This document shows positions 1 to 8,823 of a DNA stretch of 64,000 bases, piece by piece. A program made the position numbers and the translations under genes. Within the stretch, counting starts at the first letter, position 1, and the number at the start of each line of letters is the position of its first letter. The DNA comes from an uncultured Rhodobacter sp. (GTDB taxonomy: Bacteria; Pseudomonadota; Alphaproteobacteria; Rhodobacterales; Rhodobacteraceae). The notes under the pieces were generated by a model. That model ran no database searches, was not told the origin of the DNA, and was given only the letters and a program-made list of their open reading frames with translations. The DNA lies in assembly GCA_945952585.1 (NCBI GenBank), contig CAMFII010000005.1, positions 62,001-126,000 of the forward strand, given 5' to 3'.

Positions 1-1629
1 TGCCAGTTTGACCTCTTCGGGCTTCTGGAAGCGGAAGGGCGGGGCAACAGGGGCAAGACCGGGCGCGGCCGTCATCGGAGGCTGGCCATGCGGCACCGGC
101 GCGGAGCTGACGGCGGCCGACTGCGCCTCGGCCTGCTGAACCATCTGGTCGAGGATGGAGGGCGCCGTCACGATAATGGGCTTCGTTGCCGGCACATCTC
201 CGCCGTCGCCGATCGTCACCGTCTTCAGCTTGCGGGTGACGCCATTGTCCTCCTTGGCGCGTTCGATCAGGTCGTTGAACCGGTCATGGGCGATGACGGT
301 CAACTGATCCACCTCGGCGACGCCGGTGCGCTTACCGTAAGGCAGGCGCAACCCGCGACCCAGGGTCTGCTCGGTCAGGATGTCCGACGCCGAGGCGCGC
401 AGAGGCACGATGGTGAAGAGGTTGGAGACATCCCATCCCTCCTTCAGCTTGTTGACATGGATAACGATGTCCGTGTCGCCGCCCTTTTCGATGTTGAGCA
501 GGCGCTGCGCATTCTCGTCGCTTTCCTCCCCGGTAAGCTTCGAGTGGATCTCGATGACTCGACCCTTGTAGCGCCCCTCGAAGAACTGATCGGATTCGAT
601 GAAGTCGCGCACCTGCCGTGCGTGGGTGGTGTCCTGGGTCACGACCAGCATGAAGGGCCGAACCACGCGCACCCCGTTCTGTCGCGCATAGGTTTCCAGG
701 GCGACCTTCACATGCTCGTGGTAGTTGATTCCATCCTCGAGCTTGATCCGTTCGAGCTTTGCCTCGTCCACAGATTTTGGGTCGAAGTTCGCCCTGGTGC
801 CGACGGCAGGCTCCTTGACGTAATTGTCCTCCATGGCCTCGGGCAGGTCGTAGCGGTAGACGACGTTCCGGAACTCCTGCGACTTCGCGCCGACCGACTT
901 GGGCGTGGCCGTGACCTCCAGCCCCAGGATCGGTTTCAGCTCGGCAATTGCCCGGGCGCCCGCTGAACCGCGGTAGCGGTGCGCTTCGTCCATGAGGAGC
1001 ACGAGATCATCCAGTTCGGACAGGTAGCTGAAATAGCTGTCGCCAATATACTCCTGCAGGCGCTTGATCCGGGGGGCATTGCCGCCGCGGACCTCGGAAT
1101 TGATCTTCGAGATGTTGAATATGTTGATGATCGCGCCCTCACGACCGAAGAAATCGGTGCCGCGCACGCCCCGTCCTTCCTCGTAGTTCTCGGCGTTGAC
1201 GATGAGCGGCGGATTGTGGGCGAAGGCCTCGATGCCGCGGAAGACATATTTCGGACTGGTCGGCTGAAAGTCGGCAAGCAGCTTTTCGTAAATCGTCAGG
1301 TTCGGGGCCAGAACGAAGAAGTTACGGCTCTTGCCGATCATGTAGAGGTAGCTGATGAAGGCCCCCATCAGCCGGGTCTTGCCGACACCGGTGGCGAGCG
1401 CGAAGCAGATCGACGGGAAGTCGCGTTCGAAATCCTCGAACCTCGCATCATCAAGCTTGCCATAGACCTCACGCACGGCAGCGCGGGCGGCTTCGACATC
1501 GGTATCCTTGCTGGGAGCGATCAGGTCGACGATGTCATCGAGGCGCCGCAGCGCCTCGGTCTGCGGCTTGCGCAGGGACAGGCGCTGAGCGATCTGCGTG
1601 ACGGCGCGCTTGGGGTCAATCTCCTTCAT
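1..1629 (-). CDS. res: Type III restriction enzyme, Res subunit (3' end outside window)
   Basis: The minus-strand frame from ATG 1629 is open to base 1 without a stop (543 codons), so the gene runs off the left edge. The protein is a superfamily 2 helicase of the type III Res family: Walker A ATGVGKT near residue 79, a DEAH box (LLMDEAHRYRG) near residue 213, then LEVTATPKS and a helicase C segment with VNKLKEGWDV and an EQTLGRGLR motif VI. The C-terminal endonuclease domain would lie beyond the window. It starts 2 bp after the mod stop, so translation is probably coupled. In type III systems Res needs a Mod dimer for DNA recognition; because mod here carries an in-frame stop, this Res may be non-functional. 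Family identification is confident; activity is not. Confidence 0.9.
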   Translation of the reverse strand, partial: MKEIDPKRAVTQIAQRLSLRKPQTEALRRLDDIVDLIAPSKDTDVEAARAAVREVYGKLDDARFEDFERDFPSICFALATGVGKTRLMGAFISYLYMIGKSRNFFVLAPNLTIYEKLLADFQPTSPKYVFRGIEAFAHNPPLIVNAENYEEGRGVRGTDFFGREGAIINIFNISKINSEVRGGNAPRIKRLQEYIGDSYFSYLSELDDLVLLMDEAHRYRGSAGARAIAELKPILGLEVTATPKSVGAKSQEFRNVVYRYDLPEAMEDNYVKEPAVGTRANFDPKSVDEAKLERIKLEDGINYHEHVKVALETYARQNGVRVVRPFMLVVTQDTTHARQVRDFIESDQFFEGRYKGRVIEIHSKLTGEESDENAQRLLNIEKGGDTDIVIHVNKLKEGWDVSNLFTIVPLRASASDILTEQTLGRGLRLPYGKRTGVAEVDQLTVIAHDRFNDLIERAKEDNGVTRKLKTVTIGDGGDVPATKPIIVTAPSILDQMVQQAEAQSAAVSSAPVPHGQPPMTAAPGLAPVAPPFRFQKPEEVKLA

Positions 1630-1631
1630 GC

Positions 1632-3323
1632 TCAAGACTCCGGCGTATCAGCAAAGAGGTCACCAGTGGAGGTGTCGATCTTGCCCTTACCCTCAGTTCG
1701 AGAGGGCGACACATCGTCATCGCCCTCATCCTCCGACATCATCGGCAGGGCCTCGATCTTCAGCGAGTAGTCGTCTTTGCCCCATTCGCAGCTGCTCAGA
1801 ACCGCTTGCGGGATCTTCCGGAGGGTCAGATTTGCGAGCTTCTCTGCGCCGGACTCGTAAGCCGTGCAGCAGATGAGCAAGCTCCGGCCGTCACCGACTT
1901 CATCCGAGATGGCGCGAAGCTGGTCGAAAGTCAGGCTGTTCGTGGTGACGAAGATGAACGCACTTTCCGAGGAATGACCCTGCATCCAGTAGTGTTCGGG
2001 GGAGGGCGCGTAGGCATAATTGAAATGCTTGCACATCGCCTCGGTCAGCATGGCGGCGTTGTAGCCCTTGCTGATCACCCAGTTGCCCCACTGGTCCTTT
2101 TCCAGCAGCGAGGGCGCAAGGCGACAGAAGCGATAGCCGCCGCCGCCCTTCCAGTCAGTCGCCTCGGTCACGCCGCCCATGTCCTGCCCGTCGATGACCT
2201 TGTTCATCCGAGGCACGATATGGGTTTTGGCATGGTCCCCCAGTTCCACCATGATCCAGCGGCGGCCCATCTTTTGAGCCACGGCGCCTGTGGTGCCGGA
2301 GCCGGCGAAGGAGTCTAACACAAGTTCGCCGGGGTTGGTGGCGATCTCCAATACTCTCGAAATCAATCGCTCAGGCTTTGGCGTATCAAATGCATTTGTA
2401 GCGCCAAATAGCGCGATTATTTCCTTCTTCGCTTCCTGATTGTGTCCGACCTCGGAATTGCTCCACCAAGTCCAGGCACTAATTTTCTCCATCTCAGAAA
2501 GGAAATTCTTGATTCTGGGGCGTGCAGATCCATCTCTGCCAAACCAAAGTCGATTATCAGCGCGAAGTCGAATATACTCAGACTCAATGGTGCTCCAGCA
2601 GCGACCCGGCGGTGGGTCGAACTCGACACCTGTCGGAGAAACTATTTTATACATCTGATTGGGGCGCCAACCTTGGGCAGTAAAATCTGTCGATGTCCAA
2701 ACGCCACGAGGATCGTTGTCTGGGTTCTTAAAATTCTTCTCCTGTTCCGCGCTGCGTCGAAGACGGTTTAACGTCAGCCTTGATTTGTCTTTGGCATACA
2801 CCAGCATATCGTCGTGGGCGGCGCCGAGCGCAACCCGGGCTTCCGGAGAAGTTCGTTTTTGCCAAACGACGTTTGCAATAAAGTTGCGCCGCTGGAAGAC
2901 TTCGTCGCAAAGAACCTTCAAATAATGCGCTTCATTGTCGTCAATTGTAATCCAAATCGATCCGTCATCCGATAAAAGATTCGAAAGTATTTCCAGTCTA
3001 TCTCGCATCATCCCCATCCAAAGCGAGTGCTCGAGCCCATCATCTTAATGCTCAAACGCAGAACCAGTATTATATGGTGGGTCTATGAAAATGCATTTGA
3101 TTTTGCCTCGCACACTCGGATCCGTCTCCAGAGCTTTAAGCGCCAGAAGGTTGTCGCCATGGATCAGGACGTTGTCGAAAATGTCCCCTTCACGTCGCGT
3201 CTCGGCGTGATGCGAAAACTCCGGGTCTTCAATCAGGATGCGAGGTTCGAGCCGGGGGCGAATGTCCTTGCCGATCCAGGTAAGTTCCAGCTTGGTCTTT
3301 CCGGCCATCAGATCAGGCTCCAT
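1632..3323 (-). pseudogene. mod: Type III DNA methyltransferase, Mod subunit, interrupted by in-frame TAA
   Basis: Two pieces in the same frame make one Mod protein of about 563 residues. The N-terminal piece (3323-3048, 92 residues) ends with the catalytic motif IV region, IDPPYNTGSAFEH. A TAA at 3045-3047 follows, and the frame then continues with DDGLEHSLWMGMMRDR to the real stop at 1632-1634. The family usually has a Tyr after the His (…EHYDD…), so a single base change TAT/TAC to TAA explains the break. The C-terminal piece holds the AdoMet motif DSFAGSGTTGAVAQ. Restart at ATG 3017 would give a 461-residue protein lacking DPPY. The start at 3323 overlaps the upstream helicase gene by 16 bp. 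Sequencing error or a real nonsense mutation are both possible. The stretch about 2400-2990 is visibly more AT-rich than its neighbours. Confidence 0.88.
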
Positions 3324-6175
3324 CGTATCGTGAACAGGTCTTCGACCTGAGGTGTAAGGTTCAATTGCTCGGCGATGACGTCGAGCATGTGCTCGCGTTC
3401 GTCATCAATCTCTCGAAGCCGTGTATAGAGCTGGTGCTGCAGGTCATCGACCTGCCGCTTCAACGCCTTGGCCTCGCGTTGCAACTCGACCTTGACCTGC
3501 AGATTGGCTGTGGCACGGGCCAGTTTGTTCTTTTCGTTTGCATCCTTGGTCAAGGCTTTCATTTGCTGATCATAGGCGACCCGCGCATCATTGCGCCAAG
3601 CGTCCAGCCGATCTTCCTCTTCGTTGAGGAACTCGCCCAGCCGCTCCTGGGCGCGGCCCACAAGAGCGGTCTGCCGTTCTTCGACAATCGCTGCCAGATC
3701 GCTACCTGGTAGATCGTCGCAGATACCGCCCGCCACATGAGCCGGAACAAGCAGCATGCGTTCTGCCGTGCTGGGATCAAGGAGGGCCCCGTCGTCAGTA
3801 AACGCCGCGCAGATGATTTCGTCCCAGGCGCGTGCCGGCGTTTGCAGCGTCAACCTCGCTACGCGCATCCAGCCGGATCGCCCGCGAAGGGGTGCGACGT
3901 CGGCAAGGTTGCCGTCGTAGGCAGCATAGTCGAATTCCAGCGATGCCGACGCCAGGTCGCGCCCCTTGGCCCTGGCGACCAGCTGATCGGCGAGTCCCTC
4001 ATCCGCCAGCCGGAAGAAGCGCCATCCCCGCTCATCGGCCTCTGGCCATTCGGTGGACCAGGTCTGGCTTGCATAGTCGAAGCGCTGCGCATGATCGTGA
4101 TGAAACCGGGCCTCGGGCAGTTCAGCCCGGGCCAGGCCAAGGAGTGCGCGCTTGAACTCGCCGAGGGCAGAACTCACGCTCTCCTTGCGGCCGAGGAGCC
4201 GCTCGATGACCTTGTCGTCCATCTCGGCCAGGAGCTTGTTGCGCGCCTCCGTCTTGGCCTCGTCGATCTCGACGCTGAACTCCGCCTGGAGCCGGTCGAA
4301 GGCGGCATTGATCTCTTCATCCGTGCGGCTCTGCTGGACGATCTCGAGGATCCGGCGCTCGATATCCACACCGGATTCGATCGCGCCCAGAACCTCATCG
4401 GAGGATCCGAACACCCCCTCGAACAGCTTGAACTTCTGCTCGAGCAGCTGGTGGATGCGTTCCTCTGCCTGGTTCTTGCGGTTCAGGAAGTTGATGACTG
4501 TGACGTCGATCTTCTGGCCATAGCGATGGCAACGGCCGATCCGCTGTTCCACCCGTTGCGGGTTCCATGGCAGATCGTAGTTGATGAGCAGTGAACAGAA
4601 CTGGAGGTTGATGCCCTCGGCCCCGGACTCGGTGGCGATCAGAATGCTGCGGTCGTGGCGGAAAGCATCGACGATGGCAGCCTTCATGTCCGCCGTTTTC
4701 GAGCCGGACACGGCCTCCGTGCCCCGATGCTCGGCAAGCCAAGCCTTATAGAGTCCCGCACTGTCCTTGTCCGAATTCGACCCGTTCAGGATGACAGTCT
4801 GCCCGGCGAAGCCGTTCGTCTCCAGCAGTTCGCGGAGATAGCCCTGGGTTCGGACCGACTCCGTGAAGATCACTGCCTTGCGCTGACCTCCCTTGGCCTC
4901 GATTTCCGTCATGACGCCGGGAAGACATTCCAGCAGCGCCTTGCCCTTTGCATTGCCGCTAATCGAACGGGCGAGGTCGCGGTAGTGGGTCAATTCCCTG
5001 ATTTCGGCTTGGAGCTGTTTCGGATCGATATTCTCAACATCATCATCCGAATGATCCTCAACCGCATCGGCCTCGGCCCCTGATCCGGCGTCGCGCCAGT
5101 CATCGGCCTCCTCGGCAAACCCGTCGATGTCATCCAGGGTCGCGTCGTCGACAATCAGCTTCGCCTCGAGGCGTTGGACCATCTTGTCGAGCGTCTGTGC
5201 AATGGCGAAGGAGGAAGAACCCAGGATCTTGCGCAGCATCAAGGTAACGAGATGTCGACCGTTCCGGCCGAGTGCGATGGTGTCGGGATTCTGCAAGTAG
5301 GACGAGACCGAATTGTAGAGATCGACCTCGAGCCGGTCTGGCGTGAAATCGAAGGTTCTTGGCAGGCGATTGGTGTAGTTGATTAGGCCCGCCTTTTGCA
5401 CCTGCCGGCGCAGGGTCCGCTTGCAAATTGGATCCAGCCGCCGGGCCAGCAAGGCCCGCGCCGTAACGTCCTCGCGCCCGCCGAACTCGGCCCGGAACGC
5501 CTGTTCTGACCCAAAGTAGGTCTCGTCGATGATGGTCACGAGCCCGTAGAGCTCCATGAGGTTGTTCTGAAGCGGCGTCGCCGTCAGCAGCAGTTTCTGG
5601 TGGCCGGCCAGCGCTTCCCGCAGGACCATGGCCCGGGAGCTTTCGGCCGCCTTGTAGACATTCCGCAGCTTGTGGGCTTCGTCAAAGACAACGAGGTCCC
5701 ATCGCACCGCCCGCAGCACGTCCGCGATCCGGGCCGCGAACTCGTAAGACAGTATGATGACGCCGGAGCGTAGGCCGATCGGGTTCGGATGACCGGCCGC
5801 GTTGAGGTCCTTGAGCTTCTTGGCATCCAGAATGATCGAGGGAAGCGAGAACTTCTCGCGCAACTCGGTCGCCCATTGTTTTCGGAGCGAGGCGGGGACG
5901 ACAAGCAGCAGGTTTCGGCGTTGCTCCCACCAGCGTTGGCTCAGGACCAAGGCTGCCTCGATGGTCTTGCCGAGGCCCACCTCGTCGGCCAGCAACACGC
6001 CTTTTGACAGTGGTGAGCGCAGCGCGAACATAGCGGCGTCGACCTGATGGGGATTGAGATCCACTCGTGCCGCGGAGAGCGACTGGGTGAGCGCCTCGCT
6101 CTCGCCAATGCCCTCCCGGGTCAGGAAATGCGCGAAATACTTGGACTGATACGCGGAATAGGATGCCGTTGCCAT
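3308..6175 (-). CDS. SNF2-family DEAD/DEAH helicase linked to type III restriction-modification
   Basis: 955 residues. Visible motifs: VDLNPHQVDAA as the Q-like motif, Walker A ADEVGLGKTIEA near residue 67, DEAH box VVFDEAHKLRN, SAT-like LLLTATPLQN, and in the C-terminal half ATESGAEGINLQ followed by EQRIGRCHRYGQ, the SNF2 motif VI. An acidic insert (near residues 355-380) and a long coiled C-terminus follow. It is the first gene of the helicase-mod-res operon, overlapping mod by 16 bp. SNF2-like helicases sit beside adenine methylases in DISARM class 1 (DrmD), and this protein is about DrmD-sized, but no DUF1998 (DrmB) partner is present, so I do not call DISARM. Its role is probably translocation or remodelling on foreign DNA (inference). 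The start ATG 6175 is preceded closely by GGAG; a slightly different start is possible. Confidence 0.88.
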   Translation of the reverse strand: MATASYSAYQSKYFAHFLTREGIGESEALTQSLSAARVDLNPHQVDAAMFALRSPLSKGVLLADEVGLGKTIEAALVLSQRWWEQRRNLLLVVPASLRKQWATELREKFSLPSIILDAKKLKDLNAAGHPNPIGLRSGVIILSYEFAARIADVLRAVRWDLVVFDEAHKLRNVYKAAESSRAMVLREALAGHQKLLLTATPLQNNLMELYGLVTIIDETYFGSEQAFRAEFGGREDVTARALLARRLDPICKRTLRRQVQKAGLINYTNRLPRTFDFTPDRLEVDLYNSVSSYLQNPDTIALGRNGRHLVTLMLRKILGSSSFAIAQTLDKMVQRLEAKLIVDDATLDDIDGFAEEADDWRDAGSGAEADAVEDHSDDDVENIDPKQLQAEIRELTHYRDLARSISGNAKGKALLECLPGVMTEIEAKGGQRKAVIFTESVRTQGYLRELLETNGFAGQTVILNGSNSDKDSAGLYKAWLAEHRGTEAVSGSKTADMKAAIVDAFRHDRSILIATESGAEGINLQFCSLLINYDLPWNPQRVEQRIGRCHRYGQKIDVTVINFLNRKNQAEERIHQLLEQKFKLFEGVFGSSDEVLGAIESGVDIERRILEIVQQSRTDEEINAAFDRLQAEFSVEIDEAKTEARNKLLAEMDDKVIERLLGRKESVSSALGEFKRALLGLARAELPEARFHHDHAQRFDYASQTWSTEWPEADERGWRFFRLADEGLADQLVARAKGRDLASASLEFDYAAYDGNLADVAPLRGRSGWMRVARLTLQTPARAWDEIICAAFTDDGALLDPSTAERMLLVPAHVAGGICDDLPGSDLAAIVEERQTALVGRAQERLGEFLNEEEDRLDAWRNDARVAYDQQMKALTKDANEKNKLARATANLQVKVELQREAKALKRQVDDLQHQLYTRLREIDDEREHMLDVIAEQLNLTPQVEDLFTIRWSLI

Positions 6176-6540
6176 GCTCCGGTTCTATCAATGGCAGATT
6201 GGAGTTACAGCCGGAAAATGAACCGCGCCAAAGTTCAAGGCGTTATTGCGGGTCGGGGGAAGCATTTGTCGCTGGTAGAGCGCTGGGCTTTTTGTGACCA
6301 CAATTCACCCGGTTTGGCCGCCAAACCGCAGGTTTCGGGAGGGTTTCACCTTGGCGCCTGCCTGCTTTCATGGCCTGAAAGCTGGCAAGCGGCCGGGTGA
6401 ATTGACCGCTCTTTGGGTGGGTCGGTCGCAAAGCGCCGGCAGCACGGCCAGGGGCGGGTGAATTCCGAGACATTGCCGGTCGAAATTTTTCGCTGCCGAC
6501 ATCCAGGCCTATCTCCGCTCCAAGACCACGGAGGGAGAGG
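6176..6540. other. Intergenic region between divergent RM operon and recombinase module
   Basis: There is no convincing gene in these 365 bp. The stretch must hold the promoters for the leftward helicase-mod-res operon and the rightward HTH-recombinase module. It contains an inverted repeat, CAATTCACCCGG at 6301-6312 and CCGGGTGAATTG at 6393-6404, and a third partial copy (GCGGGTGAATTCC) near 6454. These could be binding sites for the small HTH protein encoded immediately downstream or recombinase arm sites; this is inference. A good ribosome binding site (GGAGGGAGA, about 6530-6538) belongs to the next gene. Confidence 0.5.
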
Positions 6541-6903
6541 ATGCAGCAGGCAGGAACAGCACGGGTTCGAGAAATCGGTGAACATTGGCGCGTTGATCCG
6601 GACACGGTGAGGGCGATCATCGCCGCGCATGCTGTCCCGCCTGTCGGGGTAGGGATGCACCGCTATCGCTGGTCGGACATTTGGCGGCTGGAAGGGATTT
6701 CCTTTGCTGCCCCGTGCGACTTCGCCGAGCTGCGCGCGCCATTGATGCTGACGTCCGAACTGGCGGCCCTGGACCCCGCCGGCCGCAGCGCCAGGACCTG
6801 GCGCCGGCTCCTTGCCGCGCGCCGGCTGCCATCCATCCGGCTTTCGCCTCGTCTGCGCCGGGTCCGACGGGCGGTGTTCGAACGCATGGTGAACGAGCTT
6901 TGA
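6541..6903 (+). CDS. Small HTH DNA-binding protein, excisionase/MerR-like
   Basis: 120 residues. The N-terminal half (VREIGEHWRVDPDTVRAII … YRWSDIWRLEG) has the spacing of a MerR/excisionase-type winged helix: helix, turn, recognition helix, then an aromatic wing. The C-terminal half (LAALDPAGRSARTWRRLLAA … VFERMV) looks like a second, diverged helix-turn-helix followed by a basic stretch. It has a strong ribosome binding site directly upstream. It lies 69 bp before the first recombinase, in the same direction, separated only by a long hairpin. The position suggests a recombination directionality factor or regulator of the recombinase pair. The exact family is not recognised; the HTH call comes from pattern only. 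Confidence 0.75.
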   Translation: MQQAGTARVREIGEHWRVDPDTVRAIIAAHAVPPVGVGMHRYRWSDIWRLEGISFAAPCDFAELRAPLMLTSELAALDPAGRSARTWRRLLAARRLPSIRLSPRLRRVRRAVFERMVNEL

Positions 6904-6907
6904 GAAG

Positions 6908-6966
6908 TGTCCTGCATCTGCGGTCGGAGCCGGGTCTGTGGCGGCCCCGACCGCAGATGCAGGACA
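6908..6966 (+). promoter_or_regulatory. Long perfect hairpin before the recombinase genes
   Basis: A perfect 20-bp inverted repeat: left arm TGTCCTGCATCTGCGGTCGG at 6908-6927, right arm at 6947-6966, with a 19-nt spacer. It fills the gap between the HTH gene stop (6903) and the recombinase ATG (6973). There is no T-run after it, so it is not a classical terminator. It could be an RNA structure hiding or limiting the recombinase ribosome binding region (AGGACAGAAG overlaps the right arm), an operator, or a recombination site. A related hairpin sits before the gene at 10952. Confidence 0.7.
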
Positions 6967-6972
6967 GAAGAC

Positions 6973-8823
6973 ATGATGATGAACGCACCGCCACAAATTC
7001 CCTCGATGACGCCGATCCGCTCGATGCACGACCTGCTCGAGGCGCTGCCGACCCTCGGCTATAGCAAGGGGACGGCGAACCAGATCCGGCCGCAGATCAA
7101 GCGCTGCGCGCGGGTCTACAACACCGATCTCGCCCGCATTCCCGCCGATCCGGCGGCGTTCGAGGAGAAATGGGGCAGGGGCCGCGTCTCTGCCCTGTCG
7201 CTCGGATTTAGCGGCGAGGCGGAGTTTATCGAGTGGCGCAAGCGGGTCCGTGCCGCGCTGAACAGGGCCACGATGCCGGAGCCCGCGCCGCGAAGAGAAC
7301 TGTTGCCCGCCTGGGTCGACCTTCTCGCGCTTGCGAAGGCCAACGGCGGGGTCAATCGACCGCTGCCGCCGCATCTCGATTTGAGCCTCGGCCTCGTCGC
7401 CCGCCTGGCGTCGCCGGCCGGGATTGCGCCGCAGGGCGTGACGGACGACTGGGCAGCAACGGCGATCGGGACGCTGACCGGGAAGGACCGGCGGACGTTC
7501 CGCCGCGGGCTGTTCGCGATCGCCACGTTGCTCGCGCATCACGACGATGTCCCGGGCCTTGCAGCTCTGCTTCCGCGCCACGCTCCCGCACTCCCGCCCG
7601 CAGCCCAGGTTCCGACCTCCCGCCTGCGCCGCGGCGCGCCAGCGGCCGGGCGGCTCTGGGCGGAGTTCGACGCCTTCGTTGCCGCCAAACGCGGGGGTCA
7701 GGGCCTGCAACTCCTGCGGCTGCCGGACGAAACTTCGTTTTCTGAGCGGACTGCACGAGGCTACGAGCATACGCTGACCGCGGCGCTCGGTCTTCTCGAC
7801 AGAGCAGATGCGCTTCCCCCTCAGGCGGAACTTGGTCTCGACCTTTTTGCCGATCCGACGGTTCTCGAGACGGTCGAGTCAGTCTGGCTGGCCCGTCAGG
7901 CCTCGGGAGAGGTCGGGCGCAAGACCTCGACGCTGCATCACATGATCTGTCGGCTCGTCCATGTCGCGGAGTGGACCGGTGTCAGTGACGCGACCCGTGC
8001 CGCGCTTCACGAGATCCGCAGCCGCGTGCAGGAGGCGACCCCGTCCTACGCCTCGATGTCCCCCTCGCGGCTGGAGTGGATCAAGCGGTTCGCGAAGAGC
8101 CCGGCGCAACAACGCGCGGTGCATGACCTGCCCGAGCGGCTGCGCCGCGACGCCGACGAGCTGGCGGCGAACTGGCCGAAGCTCGCTCAGCGCGAACGCA
8201 TGCGGGCCCTGACGCTCGGCATCGCCGCTCTGCAAGCCGGGCTGCTCTTCCGCTGTGTGCCCCTCCGGGCTGCGAACCTGGCCGGGCTGCGGTTCCGCGG
8301 CGAGAGCCCGCATCTCGACCTGCGCGAGGGACAGCTGCGCATCACGATTCCCGGCGAAGAGGTCAAGAACCGCAAGTCGATCGAAGCGGAAGCAGACTCT
8401 GATTTGTGCAACCTGCTCCTCTGGTATCTTCGTGTGGTCCGGACGCGGTTAATCGATGAACATCCCTACCGCCGGCATCTCGCGGACAGTGACTACCTGT
8501 TTCCGTCGGAGTCCCGCGATGCGCCGCTTGAGGAAACGAGTTTTGCCGCGCATTTCCGCGCAGGCTGCCGTCATGTCGGGCTCGACATGACGTTGCACCA
8601 GGCGCGCCATGTCTGCGCCTACCTCATCCTCTCCGTCGATCCCTCCGCCTGGGCCGAGGCGGCGGCGGTGCTCGGTGACAGCATCGACACCGTCCGCAAA
8701 TACTACGCCTGGCTCGATCAGGCGAAGATCCAGAAACAGGGCCAGGACCTGCTCGCGGCGGCACGGCGCAGTGCCAAGCGCCACCAGCCGGCGAAGGGCG
8801 CCGCGCTGGCGCCGGCCGCATGA
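6973..8823 (+). CDS. Tyrosine recombinase/integrase (first of an overlapping pair)
   Basis: 616 residues from ATG 6973; a GTG at 6907 lies in frame but would translate through the hairpin, so the ATG cluster at 6973 is preferred. C-terminal catalytic features: box I Arg in CVPLRAANLAGLRF, the beta-hairpin Lys in GEEVKNRKS, box II LHQARHVCAY (H-x-x-R-H), a LGD in place of the usual LGH, and the nucleophile in VRKYYAWLDQ. All of the set except the third His are present, so it is likely active. The long N-terminal half would bind core DNA. Its stop overlaps the next gene by ATGA, showing translational coupling. Paired or triple recombinase operons are known as RIT-type arrangements; here there are two plus an HTH gene. 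Confidence 0.88.
   Translation: MMMNAPPQIPSMTPIRSMHDLLEALPTLGYSKGTANQIRPQIKRCARVYNTDLARIPADPAAFEEKWGRGRVSALSLGFSGEAEFIEWRKRVRAALNRATMPEPAPRRELLPAWVDLLALAKANGGVNRPLPPHLDLSLGLVARLASPAGIAPQGVTDDWAATAIGTLTGKDRRTFRRGLFAIATLLAHHDDVPGLAALLPRHAPALPPAAQVPTSRLRRGAPAAGRLWAEFDAFVAAKRGGQGLQLLRLPDETSFSERTARGYEHTLTAALGLLDRADALPPQAELGLDLFADPTVLETVESVWLARQASGEVGRKTSTLHHMICRLVHVAEWTGVSDATRAALHEIRSRVQEATPSYASMSPSRLEWIKRFAKSPAQQRAVHDLPERLRRDADELAANWPKLAQRERMRALTLGIAALQAGLLFRCVPLRAANLAGLRFRGESPHLDLREGQLRITIPGEEVKNRKSIEAEADSDLCNLLLWYLRVVRTRLIDEHPYRRHLADSDYLFPSESRDAPLEETSFAAHFRAGCRHVGLDMTLHQARHVCAYLILSVDPSAWAEAAAVLGDSIDTVRKYYAWLDQAKIQKQGQDLLAAARRSAKRHQPAKGAALAPAA

Noticed and set aside
3045-3047. Recoding of the TAA in mod as an amino acid
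   Set aside because: TAA recoding is not known in these bacteria and no recoding signal is seen; nonsense mutation or base error is simpler.
3308-6175. Calling the SNF2-mod-res locus or the helicase-PLD operon DISARM
   Set aside because: DISARM needs DrmB (DUF1998) and DrmA-type partners. Neither locus has a DUF1998 protein, and the type III Res and DUF6361 genes do not belong to DISARM as I know it.
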